From Pseudorasbora parva (lineage: Eukaryota > Chordata > Actinopteri > Cypriniformes > Gobionidae), in the NCBI RefSeq assembly GCF_024679245.1, contig NC_090178.1:4797702-4861701 (forward strand): DNA of 64,000 nt. Direction: 5' to 3'. A program made the translations under genes and the position numbers. The notes below the pieces were generated by a model. That model was not told where the DNA came from. It saw only the letters and a list, made by a program, of their open reading frames with translations, and did no database searches. This document shows, piece by piece, positions 1 through 11,241 of this stretch (position 1 is its first letter; every line of letters starts with the position of its first letter).

Positions 1-629
1 AGACGGGAAAGTATGCAGATGCACTTGATGTAGCAGAAGCAGCAGATGAGGAAAGGAATAAGGAAGAAAACAATAAAAAGCTCCAGGCGAACCGGCAGGA
101 GGATCTCGAGCTGTTCGGTGCTGAATTCTTCATAACAGGTGTTACGCTTGGATGGATCGGTGAAGTTGGGATTTGAATGTTCATGGTATTGCATGATGTA
201 GACGATGCTGCAGTGAGCCATGGAAATCACCCAGAATATGACGCTGGCTATCAGGGCATTTAGAGGGTTGCGTTTCAGCTTGTATTTAATGGGGAAAGCT
301 ACACTCAGGTATCGCTCCACACTGATGGCCGTCAGGTGGAGGGTGCTGATGTAGATGGAGGAGAAAAAGATGAATACCGACAGTGGGCAGAGGAAGTACG
401 GCATCGTCCATTTCATGTTGGCTGCCTCCACCATGCGAAATGGCAGGAAAAAGAGGAAGATCAGGTCAGAGATGTTTAAACTGAGTAACAGCACGTCCAT
501 CGGGGTGGGGCGTTGGCGGACCTTCTGGAAGAAGGTGTAAAAAGCCAAAATGTTGGCGGGAATGCCTGTGATCAACGTAAATCCGTAGACCCCCAACACC
601 AGGTTACTGAGACCCACCGTCCACGCCAT
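1..629 (-). CDS. ffar2-like: Free fatty acid receptor 2/3-like GPCR, copy A (3' part lies beyond the window)
   Basis: Reading the minus strand from the ATG at 629-627 gives 209 codons with no stop before the sequence ends. The protein starts MAWTVGLSNL and covers helices 1-5: a GLPAN-type end of helix 1 (here GIPAN), LLLSLNISDL in helix 2, an ERY motif after helix 3, the HCS motif in helix 4 and PVRLEL in helix 5. In mammalian FFAR2/3 the His of helix 4 and the Arg of helix 5 help bind the ligand carboxylate; both are kept. It is about 90% identical to the complete copy at 14663-15646 (21 differences in 209 by eye). The minus-strand sequence TTCTTACAG ends at 655, so a 5' UTR intron ends 25 bases before the ATG, as in copy B. 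Expected role: plasma-membrane Gi/Gq receptor for short-chain fatty acids. The C-terminal part cannot be seen, so intactness is only shown for helices 1-5. Confidence 0.85.
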   Translation of the reverse strand, partial: MAWTVGLSNLVLGVYGFTLITGIPANILAFYTFFQKVRQRPTPMDVLLLSLNISDLIFLFFLPFRMVEAANMKWTMPYFLCPLSVFIFFSSIYISTLHLTAISVERYLSVAFPIKYKLKRNPLNALIASVIFWVISMAHCSIVYIMQYHEHSNPNFTDPSKRNTCYEEFSTEQLEILLPVRLELFIVFFLIPFLICCFCYIKCICILSR

Positions 630-654
630 CGTCACTGTAGATGCCACGAACGCT

Positions 655-1169
655 CTGTAAGAAAAGACATTGATAGTCAAAAATACAAGTATTGAATTCA
701 AACACATTGCCCTGTTAGAACTCACTACAGCAAGAAGTAACAAAGCCAAACCAAAAACACTTAATTCCAACACTGAATTTGTCACAAAACTATCTCATAT
801 AACTCGATAGGCCACCCATACTGATTTTATCTGAATATTATCAAGAAGGAGCAGGGAGAGTCCTGAAACTGTGTTGTTGATGTTAATCCACCCCCCAATT
901 GCTATTATTTATTTATTTAATTATTTTCTTTTTTTGACAAGCAAACTCTGGATTTGTACATAGTTATTTGTGGTCGCACCTGTGGACCATGTTCAACCTT
1001 GGAATAAATAAATAATCATTAAAAAAATTCAAGTATTTTATTGTTAAGTTGCATGGATCAATATGGAAGCCCATTTCCACCATATAATAACAAACATTAT
1101 TTGGTAAATCACAATTATGACAAAAAGTAATTATGAGATAACATATCAGACTTATGAAAATAAATAAAA
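655..1169. other. 5' UTR intron of FFAR copy A, AT-rich
   Basis: This stretch lies upstream of the copy A splice acceptor. It is AT-rich with no open frame of note. From about 1085 it holds a short version of the TCATAATTATGAGATAA-type repeat that resumes after the transposon at 2718. Confidence 0.5.
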
Positions 1170-1171
1170 TA

Positions 1172-2715
1172 CAAACCCGATTCCAGTTGGGACACCGCAT
1201 AAATTGTGAATAAAAACAAAATGCAATGATGTGGAAATTTCAGAATACAACCTAGATGACATATCAAATGTTTAAACTGAGAAAATGTATAATTTTAATG
1301 GAAAATATGTTGATTTTAAATTTCATGGCATTAACACATCTCAAAAAACTTGGGACAAGGCAATGTGTGGCATCCCCTCTTCTTTTTATAACAGTCTGCA
1401 AACATCTGGGGACTGAGGAGACAAGTTTCTGGAGTTAGGAATGTTCCATTCTTGTCTAATACAGACTTCTAGTTGCTCAACTGTCTTAGGTCTTCTTTGT
1501 CGCAGCTTCCTCTTTATGATGCGCCAAATGTTTTCTATGGGTGAAAGATCTGTACTGCAGGCTGGCCATTTCAGTACCCGGATCCTTCTTCTACGCAGAA
1601 ATTATGTTATAATTGATGCAGTATGTGGTCTGGCATTGTCATTTTGGAAAATCCAAGGTCTTCCCTGAAAGAGACGACGTCTGGAGGGGAGCATATGTTG
1701 TTCTAGAACTTGGATATACCTTTCAGCATTGATGGTGCCTTTCCAGATGTGTAAGCTGCTCATGCCACACACACTCATGCGACCCCATATCATCAGAGAT
1801 GCAGTTTCTGAACTGAGCGCTGATAACAAATTGGGTTGTCCTTGTCCTCTTTAGTCCGGATGGCATGGTGTCCCAATTTTCCAAAAAAGAACTTCAAATT
1901 GTGATTCGTCTGACTACAGAACAGTTTTCCACATTGCCACAGTCCATTTTAAATGAGCCTTGGCCCGAGAAAACGGCTGCGCTTCTGGATCATGTTTAGA
2001 TATGGCTTCTTTTTTGACCTATAGAGTTTTAGCCGGCGACGGCGAATGGCACGGTGGATTATGTTCACAACCATGTTTTCTGGAAGTATTCCTGAGCCCA
2101 TGTTGTGATCTCCATTACAGTAGCATTCCTGTATGGGATGCTGTGCCGTCTAAAGGCCCGAAGATCACGGGCATACAGTCTGGTTTTCCAGCCTTGACCC
2201 TTACGCACCGAGATTGTTCCAGATTCTCTGAATCTTTGGATGATATTATGCACTGTAGATGATGTTACCTTCAAAATCTTTGCAATTTTTCTCTAAGAAA
2301 CTCCTTTCTGATATTGTCCCACTATTTTCGCCACAGCATTGGGGAATTGGTAATCCTCTGCCCATCTTGATTTCTGAGAGACACTGCCACTCTGAGAGGC
2401 TCTTTTTATACCCAATCATGTTGCCAAATTAACCTGATAAGTAGCAAATTGGTCCTCCAGCTGTTTCTTACATGTACATTTAACTTTTCCAGCCTCTTAC
2501 TGCTACCTGTCCGAACTTTTTTGGAATGTATAGCGCTCATGAAATCCAAAATGACCCAATATTTTGCATGAAATTTCAAAATGTCTCACTTTCAACATCT
2601 TATATGTTATCTATATTCTATTGTGAATAAAATATAACTTTATGAGATTTGTTTATTATTGCATTCATTTTTTCACAATTTGTACAGTGTCCCAACTTTT
2701 TTAGAATCGGGTTTG
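1172..2715 (-). mobile_element. Tc1/mariner-type DNA transposon with decayed transposase
   Basis: The ends are inverted repeats (ACAAACCCGATTCC at the left, its complement GAATCGGGTTTGT at the right), followed inside by GTTGGGACA and its complement. TA dinucleotides at 1170-1171 and 2716-2717 are the target duplication. The minus strand keeps transposase pieces: a helix-turn-helix part near 2065-2274 (STVHNIIQRFRESGTI) and a catalytic part near 1602-1829 with the QNDNARPH aspartate motif. The frames are broken between them, so the copy is dead. About 1.54 kb, a full-length size for this class. Confidence 0.88.
1602..2274 (-). pseudogene. Broken Tc1-like transposase
   Basis: Two separated frames of the same transposase are readable. 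The first (2274 to 2065) matches the second helix-turn-helix and linker. The second (1829 to 1602) holds ERYIQVLEQHMLPSRR and the FQNDNARPHTA block carrying the second catalytic Asp. The region between is frameshifted and the final catalytic Glu/Asp segment is not open. It moved the element at 1172-2715 when intact. Confidence 0.75.
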
Positions 2716-2717
2716 TA

Positions 2718-3160
2718 GAAATGGACAACATACTGAGATAAAGAAAAGAAATGACATACTAAATCATAATTGAGATAAAAAGTAAATTATGAGATGAAGA
2801 AAAAAGCATACTATCATAATTATGACATTTTCATAATTATTACAACAAAGTTGTGACATACTAAAAAAATTATGACATACTAAATCATAATTATGAGATA
2901 AAAAATCTTAAAACGCTAAAACAAAACTAATCATGACAAAAAAAAAGTTAAAAAAAAATGTTACAGTCAACAAGATGAAGTCGGCATAAAAGCCATACAT
3001 ATAAGTTAAATGGGAAAAACTGATACATTTCATTATATTAAAAAAAATGATGATATGAGTCAATTATGAGATTAAAAGATCAAAATTATGACATATAAAG
3101 CGAATTATGAGGGAAAAGATCATAATTCTAACATGCCATGCCTTCATTTCAATTTTTCCT
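2718..3160. repeat. Degenerate AT-rich tandem repeat (TCATAATTATGAGATAA-like)
   Basis: Variants of TCATAATTATGAGATAA and GACATACTAAATCATAATT recur about every 30-40 bases. The same motif is present at 1085-1165 on the other side of the Tc1 element, so the transposon landed inside this tract. Confidence 0.6.
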
Positions 3161-3735
3161 GTAATGTAATTAGTCATAATAATAATGAATTGTGTGGTAA
3201 TTTCGACTTGAAGCAAGAACAACTCCAGAATTCAAACTGGCTGACGATTAAACACTTTAACAATGTGTTTAACTGACGCTGTTAAGATTCTCACACTTGG
3301 CTCCTCACAAAAATAACATCCTTTAGACATGACAGGAAGTTGAAAAGCAACTTTTTATTACTAAAAATTGGCAAGTGAGGGTTGTCTTAAGTGGTCGACC
3401 AGTTCTCTCAGCTCCCCCACAGTCACACATGCAGCATCCTTTCTATTTTAGAGTAACTATAATGAAACAGCCAGAATCTCAGTCAGTTTAGATATCTTAG
3501 TTATTCTTTCTAATTTTATGTCAGGGGAATGTCCTTAAACACTAATCAAAAAAGTATAATTTTTTTCTCCTATTTTTAAAGAACGTTTGATGTACGTGTG
3601 AAATTGAAATGTTTAATTAGCATGATTCATGATATTACATGATGCACAACACTGTTAAATTAATTGAGATGATAAGGAGTGGATAGTGCCTTTATAGATG
3701 CAATATTCTGTCATTTTTTTCAACACCCCCCTCAT
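3161..3735. other. Intergenic, no feature seen
   Basis: AT-rich unique-looking sequence. The only long frame (3088-3276) has no recognisable domain and no splice context. Confidence 0.4.
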
Positions 3736-4690
3736 ATCAAACCCTGGTCTTAACCCCTGTTTTATTGGTTGGGTTTCGTTTGGGGTTTTTACGATACCGG
3801 TGCCAAACCCATACTTTTGAAACAGTACCGGTGCCTAAACGGTGCCTGAACCAATACTTTTAATTAAAAAACAAGCCACAAAACAATGGTAGATTACAAT
3901 AAAGAATGCCTTTTTATTTATTTATTTTTTCATTTTTATAAATTCATTACATTTAACAATTTATTAAAAATTTTAAGTAGGCTATTCTTAAAATTTTGCA
4001 GAAATATGACCATACTCTCTGGCCAAATATTTTAAAACGCATCACCTTATTGTTTCCATGGCGATGCATCATGCTACTCACATGACACACAGCACTTTTT
4101 TCTTTTTTATTCAAAATATAGACAAACTTGTTAACTGATCTGATATTCTGATTTTCGAAATGTGTAAGTGAATCTGTGTTAGTTGATCTATAATGCGCTA
4201 TGGGCGCCACCATGTTAGTTTGCGCCACAGAGAGTCGGATCTGTCGGGATTTACATCCAAATACTACTAAAATACATGAAAGTAAGTGACCGGTGAACTG
4301 AGAGAGGAATAGAGTAAACTATATAGTTAACTATATAATGGGTATTTGATATAAATAAGACACAGCCAAATTATAACTGAAAGGATTGTTATTGCGCTTC
4401 CATAGACACCAGTGTGTTTTGCTAGTACTTATGTGCTTTTAAATGTCGAAACCTAAAATAAAACTTAAGTGGTTGAAAACTAAGTAGTTGTGATATGCGC
4501 TGAGTGTGTCTTTCTCTCTGGCTCAGTGCCAGCGAAAGCACGTTTGAACTTAACCGAAATGGGGCACCAAAATCTGTGTTTGTGAAGTGACATTTATGAT
4601 AGTTAAAATATAAACATTATTAAAAAGTTAACTAGCATATATTTATTTGTTTCATTCTTGAAAATGTTAATTCTAATGCTAGTTAATGCT
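3736..4690. repeat. Probable non-autonomous DNA transposon sequence, class uncertain
   Basis: The segment around 3760-3870 carries repeated GGTGCC/CGGTGCCTAAAC-type motifs (CCGGTGCC twice), which look like a subterminal repeat of a mobile element. I could not define both ends. The remainder to 4690 has no gene. Part of 4585-4680 weakly resembles 22593-22700, perhaps old tandem-duplication signal. Confidence 0.3.
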
Positions 4691-5054
4691 AGTGGGTACG
4701 GAAAGTATTCAGACCCCCTTACATTTTTCACTTTTTGTTATATTGCAACCATTTGCTAAAATCATAGCTCGCAGCTGCAGGCATTCATGCAAACGGAACG
4801 GCGGAGCAAAGGGAGTGTTTCAACTTCTCAAACTAATTCCTATTAAAGTTAAGCTTCCAAAGGCATGAACTGAAAACGCGCCAGACTGAACAAGCGCTGT
4901 GAATGTATATGCCGCGAGCGCGGACACGTTTACCTCAGCTCTCTCATCATGAGAGCTCATTCAGCTCATTCATCACGGTGACCGTAATCTGACTCCTGCA
5001 GCGTTAGTGCTGTGACACTTCCTCAGCGGCTAAATCACATTCTACTGAACCTGA

Positions 5055-5976
5055 AGTACCTCTTTAAGGTTCCTAAGAGCACAGCGGCCTCTATAATCCT
5101 TATATTGAAGATGTATGGGACGACCAGAAACCGTCCTAGAGCTGGCCGTCCAGCCAAACTGAGCTATCGGGGGAGAAGAGCCTTGGTGAGAGAGGTAAAG
5201 AAGAACCCATGGATCACTGGCTGAGTTCCAGAGATGCAGTCGGGAGATGAGAGAAAGTTGTAGAAAGTCAACCATCACTGCAGCCCTCCACCAGTCGGGG
5301 CTTTATGGCAGAGTGGCCCGACGGAAGCCTCTCTTCAGTGCAAGACACATGAAAGTTTGCTAAAAAAAACTCCTGAAGGACTCCAAGATGGTGAGAAATG
5401 AGATTCTCTGGTCTGATGAGACCGAGATAGAACTTTTTGGCCTTAATTCTAAGCAGTATGTGTGGAGAAAACCAGGCACTGATCATCACCTATCCAATAC
5501 AGTCCCAACAGTGAAGCATGGATGTGGCAGCATCATGCTGTGGGGGTGTTTTTCAGCTGCAAGGACAGGGCGACTGGTTGCAATCAAGGGAAAGATGAAT
5601 GCGGCCAAGTACAGGGATATCCTGGACAAAAACCTTCTCCATACTGCGGCAGTGGCTCAGTGGTTCATGTAGGTTGTCTACAAACCAGAAGGTTGGTGGT
5701 TCAATCCCCGGTTCCACCTGACCAAGTGTCGAAGTGTCCATGAGCAAGACACCTAACCCCAGCTGCTCCCGACGAGCTGGATGGCGCCTTACATGGCAGA
5801 CATCGTCGTTGGTGTATGAATGGGTGAATGTGAGGCAAAAATGTAAAGCGCTTTGGATAAAAGCGCTATATAAATGCAGTCCATTTACCATAGTGCTCAA
5901 GACCGCAGAACGGACCTAAGGTTCACCTTCCAACGAGTAAGAATTTTAGCTACACAGCTAAAATAATGAGGGAGTG
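5055..5976 (+). pseudogene. Tc1-like transposase remnant
   Basis: Readable blocks in order: FKVPKSTAASIIL (helix-turn-helix), NRPRAGRPAKLSYRGRRALVREV (GRPR-like linker, also the nuclear signal area), [13 protein letters not shown] with the first catalytic Asp, [34 protein letters not shown], then the SINE. After it come FTF-type sequence and AKIMREWL. Several frameshifts are present and the last catalytic residue is missing, so it is inactive. Confidence 0.8.
5648..5887 (+). mobile_element. tRNA-derived SINE with target-site duplication
   Basis: The RNA polymerase III A box TGGCTCAGTGG (5653-5663) and B box GGTTCAATCCC (5698-5708) sit at normal spacing. The body ends in GGATAAAAGCGCTATATAAATG, typical of fish SINE tails. 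It is flanked by CCATACTGC (5639-5647) and CCATAGTGC (5888-5896), a 9-bp duplication with one mismatch, which marks insertion into the Tc1 transposase. Confidence 0.88.
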
Positions 5977-5977
5977 G

Positions 5978-7680
5978 CTTCCAGCATCCAGATGGTCCAG
6001 AGGAAGGTGGAGTCCATCCAGAACTGCCCACAACCCTTCACCATCAAGGAGTTACAAAGGTTCCTGGGTTTTGCTAACTTTTACCAATGCTTCATCCATA
6101 ACTACATAACTTTCATCAATTCTCCACTCACTTCACTCAAGACCAGTCCATGTCTGTCCTGGAACCTGTCTGCCACACAAGCCTTCTAATGTCTGAAAGA
6201 AGCCTTTCTTACAACTCCCATCCTGGTCCATCCTTACACAGATCTGCCCTTCGTAGTAGAAGTAGAGACCTTCACTAACGGCATAGGAGCTGTGTAGTCA
6301 TAGTGGCAGGGTGATCCTCTACGCCTCCATCCATGTGTCTTCTACTCCAGGAAGCTGTCCCTGGCAGAGCACCATTATGACATTGGCAACCATGAGCTTC
6401 TGGCAATTAAACAACCATGAAGAGTGTAGGCATTGGCTGGAGGGAGCTAACCATCAGTTTGAGGTCATCACAGATCATTGTACCTGGAGTACCTCCATGA
6501 TGCTAAGAGACTCAACCCCCATCAAGTCAGATGGGCTCTCTTCTTCACAAGATTTCATTTCATCTTAACTCACTGACCTGGTCACAAGAACTCTAAAGCG
6601 GATGCCCTATCCCGTATGCACTATCCAGAACACCAGAATCCTGTCCTCCAGAACCAGTTCTCTCTCCAGCCATGATAGTAAGTCCCATCCAATGGTCTCT
6701 CGGCGATTAGATCATCCAAGCCATCTGCTCCACCTGAGGGACGGATGTTTGTCCCTTCTGCTTTGCGTCTGTCCCTCATGGACATAGCACACCTCTCCAG
6801 GCTCTGGACACCCAGGCAGCCAGCAAACCCACAATCACTATTAATGGCCCACCATGACCCAGGATGTCCCCAGAGATACAGCTCTGAAAAAAAATAAGAG
6901 ACCACTTAAGTGGTCTCTTAATTTTTTCCAGAGATGTATATAAAGGCTGCTCAGTCTATGCTATGACCAACAGTCCACAAAAACTCCCGGAAGGTAAACT
7001 AGTTCCACTGCCCATTCCATGCCATCCCTGGTCCCATGTGGGAATTGACTTTATGACAGATCTGCCCTCTTCATAGTTCCACACCTGTGTCTTTTGTGGT
7101 CGTAGACCGGTTTTCCAAAGTCTGCAAATAATACCTCTAAAGGGTCTACCCACAGCATTTAAGTTTGTCAAGACTTCTTCAAGTTACTGGGAGTAACTGC
7201 CAGACTCAACACAAGATCCCGGAGATCGGGAGATACCTGCCACCAAAACCAGGACAGCTGGAGTGGTTTCCTCCAATGGGTAGAGTTCGCCTAAAACTCC
7301 CTCCGCCAGATTACCACAGGATTCACTCCGTTCCAGTGTATGCTTGGCTATCAACCACCGCTGTTCCCCTGGTCTGGCAAACCATTTGAGGTCCCAGCTG
7401 TCAACCACAGGTTAGCAAGAGGATATGGGACTTGTGTATCACTCCTCAAACCACATTCTTAACCTCTGTAATCTTCCCCCACAGGATCTGGCGTTGATGA
7501 CATACCTCCTGTTCCTGAAGTCACCGAAGAGGAACTCATCTAATGGGTCCATAACATCCTTGACTCCAACGATGGGGTTGTCAACTGTAGTCTCTCATTG
7601 AATGGGGAGAATACGGCCCAGATCCTGGGTCGCCCGAGATGGTGTTCTGAATCCTTCACTGCTCACCTAGTTCCAAGAAG
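5978..7680 (+). pseudogene. Ty3/gypsy pol remnant (end of RT, RNase H, integrase, chromodomain)
   Basis: Conceptual translation in shifting frames shows the RT thumb and linker ([18 protein letters not shown]), RNase H ([17 protein letters not shown]), the integrase zinc-finger area, the integrase core (PWSHVGIDFMTDLP, then FVVVDRFSKV) and a chromodomain-like end near 7490-7660 (PPVPEVTEEELI, DILDS). Stops and shifts are frequent (for example a stop after FMTDLPSS), and protease and gag are absent. LTRs were not found. It starts inside the Tc1 remnant and ends at the 5S-derived SINE. Confidence 0.8.
6879..6936. mobile_element. 58-bp minimal foldback element: two Tc1-type ITRs back to back
   Basis: An almost perfect palindrome centred on CACTTAAGTG, starting CAGCTCTG and ending CCAGAGATG. 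It is flanked by TA at 6877-6878 and 6937-6938. It sits inside the gypsy integrase and splits the zinc-finger region. It looks like the two ends of a Tc1-like transposon with all interior lost. Confidence 0.7.
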
Positions 7681-7716
7681 AACATCCCAACCGTCCTGCT
7701 CCCAGAGAAGACTCAC

Positions 7717-8290
7717 CAGCAGCCATATCACCCTGTAGCCCAAGACTGGTTTCCCACTGAAGCTAAGCATGCCTGGTCAGTACCTGGATGGGAGACCAAC
7801 TGGGAAAACTAGGAGCTGCTGGTAGAGGTGTTAGTGAGGCCAGCAGGGGGCGCTCACCCTGTGGTCTGTGTGGGTCCTAACACCCCAGTACAGTGATGGG
7901 GACACTATACTGACAAAGAGCACCGTCTTTCAGATGAGACGTTAAACCGAGGTTCTGACTCTCTGTGGTCGTTAAAAATCCCAGGATGTCCTTTGGAAAA
8001 AGAGTAGGGGTGTAACCCCGGCATCCTGGCCAAATTTGCCCATTGGCCTCTGTCCATCATGGCCTCCTAATCATCCCCCTCTCCTGATTGGCTTCATCAC
8101 TCGGCCTCCTCTCCACCAATCAGCTGGTGTGTGGTGAGCGTTCTGGCGCAATATGGCTGCCGTCGCATCATCCAGGTGGATGCTGCACATTGGTGGTGGC
8201 TGAGGAGTTTCCCCCCTTCAATGTAAAGCGATTTGAGTGCCTTGAAAAGCGCTATATAAATCGAACACATTATTATTATTATTATGTATT
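7717..8290 (+). mobile_element. 5S rRNA-derived SINE (SINE3-like)
   Basis: The first ~100 bases are a recognisable 5S rRNA: CATATCACCCTG, then GAAGCTAAGCATGCCTGG, TACCTGGATGGGAGACC and AACTGGGAAAA, matching the internal pol III promoter (A, IE and C boxes). The body continues through the GCATCCTGGCC and ACCAATCAGCTGG sections and ends in AAAGCGCTATATAAAT followed by (ATT)n at 8268-8285. It is nearly full length. A truncated reverse copy lies at 61200-61391. Confidence 0.88.
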
Positions 8291-9110
8291 GATTATTATT
8301 GAATAAGTATGGTTTCACTAATAATAAATGTACATTTGCATAAAGCATGCATATTTGTCCATACCCATGTTGATTAGTGTATTAAAAACTTATTTTAAAC
8401 TTAATTTAAGATACATTTACAATTGCTAAAAATTTGCAATTAAATTGCGATTAATCGCAAGTTAACTCATGACAATCATGCGATTAATCGGGATTACATA
8501 TTTTAATCGGTTGACAGCCCTAATTATTACCATTGTTTTCTCTAAAATACTGCTTTAAGAATAGCACAAAGGTGTGTGTGACTGTTAATAACAACTACAG
8601 AATTATGTTACATATTTATTTTGTATGAAAGCTAGCGTTAGTTACTTATCGATTAACAGTGCTGCACAAGCTCTCTCTCACAAAAAAAAAATGCATCTGC
8701 ATAGAGAGAGAGAAGATAACTGTAAAATGAAAATTGACGTGCTAGGTTTCAATTTTGTTCTTGCTTGCATTTTTTCTGTCAAAAAACTTAAACAGCCAAA
8801 ACAAGAATTATGAAGGTAGGCATGTGTTTGTGTGCGTCTTGCAGACTGTCAACATCACATAGAGATTAAAAAATGTAAAAATTGCTGCAGATTAAATTGA
8901 ACCTCTAGAAGTACCATATTCACATTATTTTATTTGGGCAGAAACCCTTATCACTAGATGTGTCCCGATAGTCAGACTGTATTATTTTCTTCACAACCAA
9001 TTTTTAATGTTAAAAAATATGAGAATATATGAACCGCCTCAAACCCCAAGTCCCATCCCATCACACTGATAGTACTCAATAAAAAAGAAAAAATTAAAGA
9101 TTGGCAGGTC
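8291..9110. other. Intergenic; hAT-like end near 8521
   Basis: The segment 8430-8521 (alternating GCGATTAATCGC motifs ending TGACAGCCCTA) resembles the terminus of fish hAT elements (CAGGGCTG inverted). The rest, including the frame at 8625-8813, shows nothing I can name. Confidence 0.4.
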
Positions 9111-9118
9111 TGAATATA

Positions 9119-9149
<31 letters not shown>

Positions 9150-9675
9150 TTGTATATATATATATAGTACATTGTAATAATCATTGTTACATAAAACTCT
9201 ATTTAGAAATTACATTTAGAAATATGGGTTCCACATCCATGTAATATTTTTTCTATAGCCTATAGTTCTGAGAAGGTTGTCATTTTCTAACCAAAACTGA
9301 CCAAAAGTATAAAGAAATTAAGCATTAGAACTTTCAAAAAAAACATCATCACAAACAAATCTGAAAAGAAAAAAACTGTGTACCTTATTTAATCAGTCCA
9401 GTACTACAGAAATGATGATGCGATTCTCCTCCGGTCTTCAGAGCTTTGTCTCATTATGTCATTTTGACACAAGCTGCATCTATGATGACAAAACAGGAAA
9501 GAAGCAACACATTTTTTGTTTTACTGAAAGTGGTGTTTTTTTTTTAACAGCACAGCCACAGAATGCTTTTTCTGTACATTGCAGACATCTATATATGTAT
9601 GAATTTGGTTGTTGTTGAAAGTCAAAGAGGGCAGTTTCTTCTACTACAAACCTCATAATGAGAATTTCGTGTGAT
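9111..9675. repeat. Duplicated non-coding block, copy A (matches 22960-23520)
   Basis: From a TG/TA microsatellite at 9126-9166 to AGTCAAAGAGGG near 9620, the block aligns with 22960-23520. The best part, about 9412-9520, is nearly identical (GTCTTCAGAGCTTTGTCTC; GCATCTATGATGACAAAACA). On the minus strand both copies carry TAAG followed by GTAYAC at 9384/9383 and 23232/23231, a possible splice donor. Because each block lies upstream of one FFAR copy, it may hold a promoter or 5' UTR exon of these genes; that is inference. Confidence 0.6.
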
Positions 9676-10021
9676 AGTTGACTTTGTTGATGCTGCACAC
9701 ATGGTGTGTGTGCTCACCTGCACACACTGCTCACCTGATAATGCGTACAATAAACTCTGTTAGAGAGCTAAATATGGCAATTTATTTGAACACCATAAAA
9801 CACCATACTCACCTGTTGAGTAGTAAAAACACCATCTCCCATCTCTTTAGATTTATAATCTCTCAGTTCTCAACATCTCCGAAAAAGCACGCAAATGTTG
9901 ATTCTTGTTTTATTACGAGCTCTGTCGAGTTAGATTTTTCCAGCAGATACCGGCGGGATCTTAAAAAGTCTTAAATGTCTTAAATTTCAAAATCTAAATT
10001 TTAGGCCTTAAAAAGTCTTAA

Positions 10022-11241
10022 AGGGGGGGTGAAACACTCAGTTTCAGTCAATCTCATGTCAATCTTGAGTACCTATAGAGTAGTATTGCATCCTTCATAT
10101 CTCCGAAAAGTCTTTAGTTTTATTATATTTATAAAAGAAATATAGGCTGTACCGAGTCTTTCCGGAAAAAAACGAGCGCCTGGAGGCGTATCGTGTGGGC
10201 GGAGCTAAAGAATGACGAGCGCGAACAAAGCGGTGACGTCCTCAAGCCTGGAGAAACCCATCGCTATCGAGCTCAGCTAATAGATATATGATCCAGAATC
10301 AAATCTGAGGCTGAAATAAATTGAACAGGAGAAACAGCAACAGCAGGACGTCCGTCTCTGTGGTATGGACTGTATTCAGTGGCCTGTCAGCAGTTGTGTG
10401 TCTTTACTCGCAGTTTATGAGGACATGATTCGGTTTATGGACTATTGTATGCGACTAAACCTTAGCAGTAGCAAGCAAAACGGTTCTGCACGTCAGACTA
10501 GTGTAACGTTATACAGAGAACAGCAATGGAGTCCGTTAGCGCATTTGAATGACGAAGCGCGCGATCGTGTCGTTTACTGATGTTTACTCACGCGACGATA
10601 GCCGACAGCACAGACATTTGAAGCAGTTTTACTCACCGGCTGCTTCCAAAGCAGGACCGAACCTTTATCGCTGGGACCGCTCCGTCAAAAACACACTTCT
10701 TTGGTATGATTTGGTGAAGTCCTGACAGCAGTGGCGTGGAAATCCACTTTGAGACGCGACTGAAGCGATGTTGTGAAGCTTCCCGTCATTTCTGCGTTCA
10801 AATCGGTTCAAACGCAGCGCTGCCTTCCCGGAATGCTGTGCTGAAGCGTCGAAGTCGCTCGACGTCTCCCATAGGAATAAAGTGGAGCGCGGCGGGGACT
10901 ATAACGACAGAAGTGTTCACGGACGACTGGATCTGCAGCTGAGCGAGTGTTTACGGGCGTGCATTTCCTCTCTTACTCTAGTGACGCGTGCGCACCCTAC
11001 CGGGAGAAGAGCCCGTACGGCCCATACAAGGACCTTCCGCTCTATTGACGTCAAGCCGACCCATACTCGAAAAAAACTCTCCGAAACTTATGAGAAACCG
11101 GAAGGAGTATTTTTGACACAGAAATACTCTATCAAACGTCCAACATTAGTTTTTGAAACTTTGTCTATGTTTAGGATGAGAATCCAAGTCTTTAACAGTG
11201 TAAAAAGCTCAGTATGCATGAAACAGCATTTCACCCCCCCT
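10022..11241. mobile_element. 1.2-kb TTAA-flanked non-autonomous transposon (Kolobok/T2-like)
   Basis: Flanked by TTAA at 10018-10021 and 11242-11245. Termini are AGGGGGGGTGAAAC on the left and its near-complement at the right (TTTCACCCCCCCT). TTAA followed by AGG is the pattern described for T2/Kolobok elements. The GC-rich interior carries no transposase; the frames at 10365-11262 have no known domain. A closely matching copy starts at 60218. Interior motifs include GGGCGG and TGACGTC. Confidence 0.78.

Larger units (their letters stand above)
4692..5977 (+). mobile_element. Second Tc1-like element, truncated on the right and interrupted by a SINE
   Basis: The left terminus reads GGGTACGGAAAGTATTCAGA, the fish Tc1 end that also occurs at 52470 and, inverted, at about 55346-55375. 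Transposase is on the plus strand. The coding part is disturbed by foreign sequence at about 4765-5050, by the SINE at 5648-5887, and is then cut at about 5977, where it meets gypsy sequence. Confidence 0.8.

Noticed and set aside
5648..5720. tRNA gene
   Set aside because: The A and B boxes belong to a SINE head with a SINE body, tail and target duplication; no cloverleaf is complete.
7717..7830. 5S rRNA gene
   Set aside because: Sequence is diverged and continues directly into a SINE body and (ATT)n tail; no terminator T run after 120 bases.
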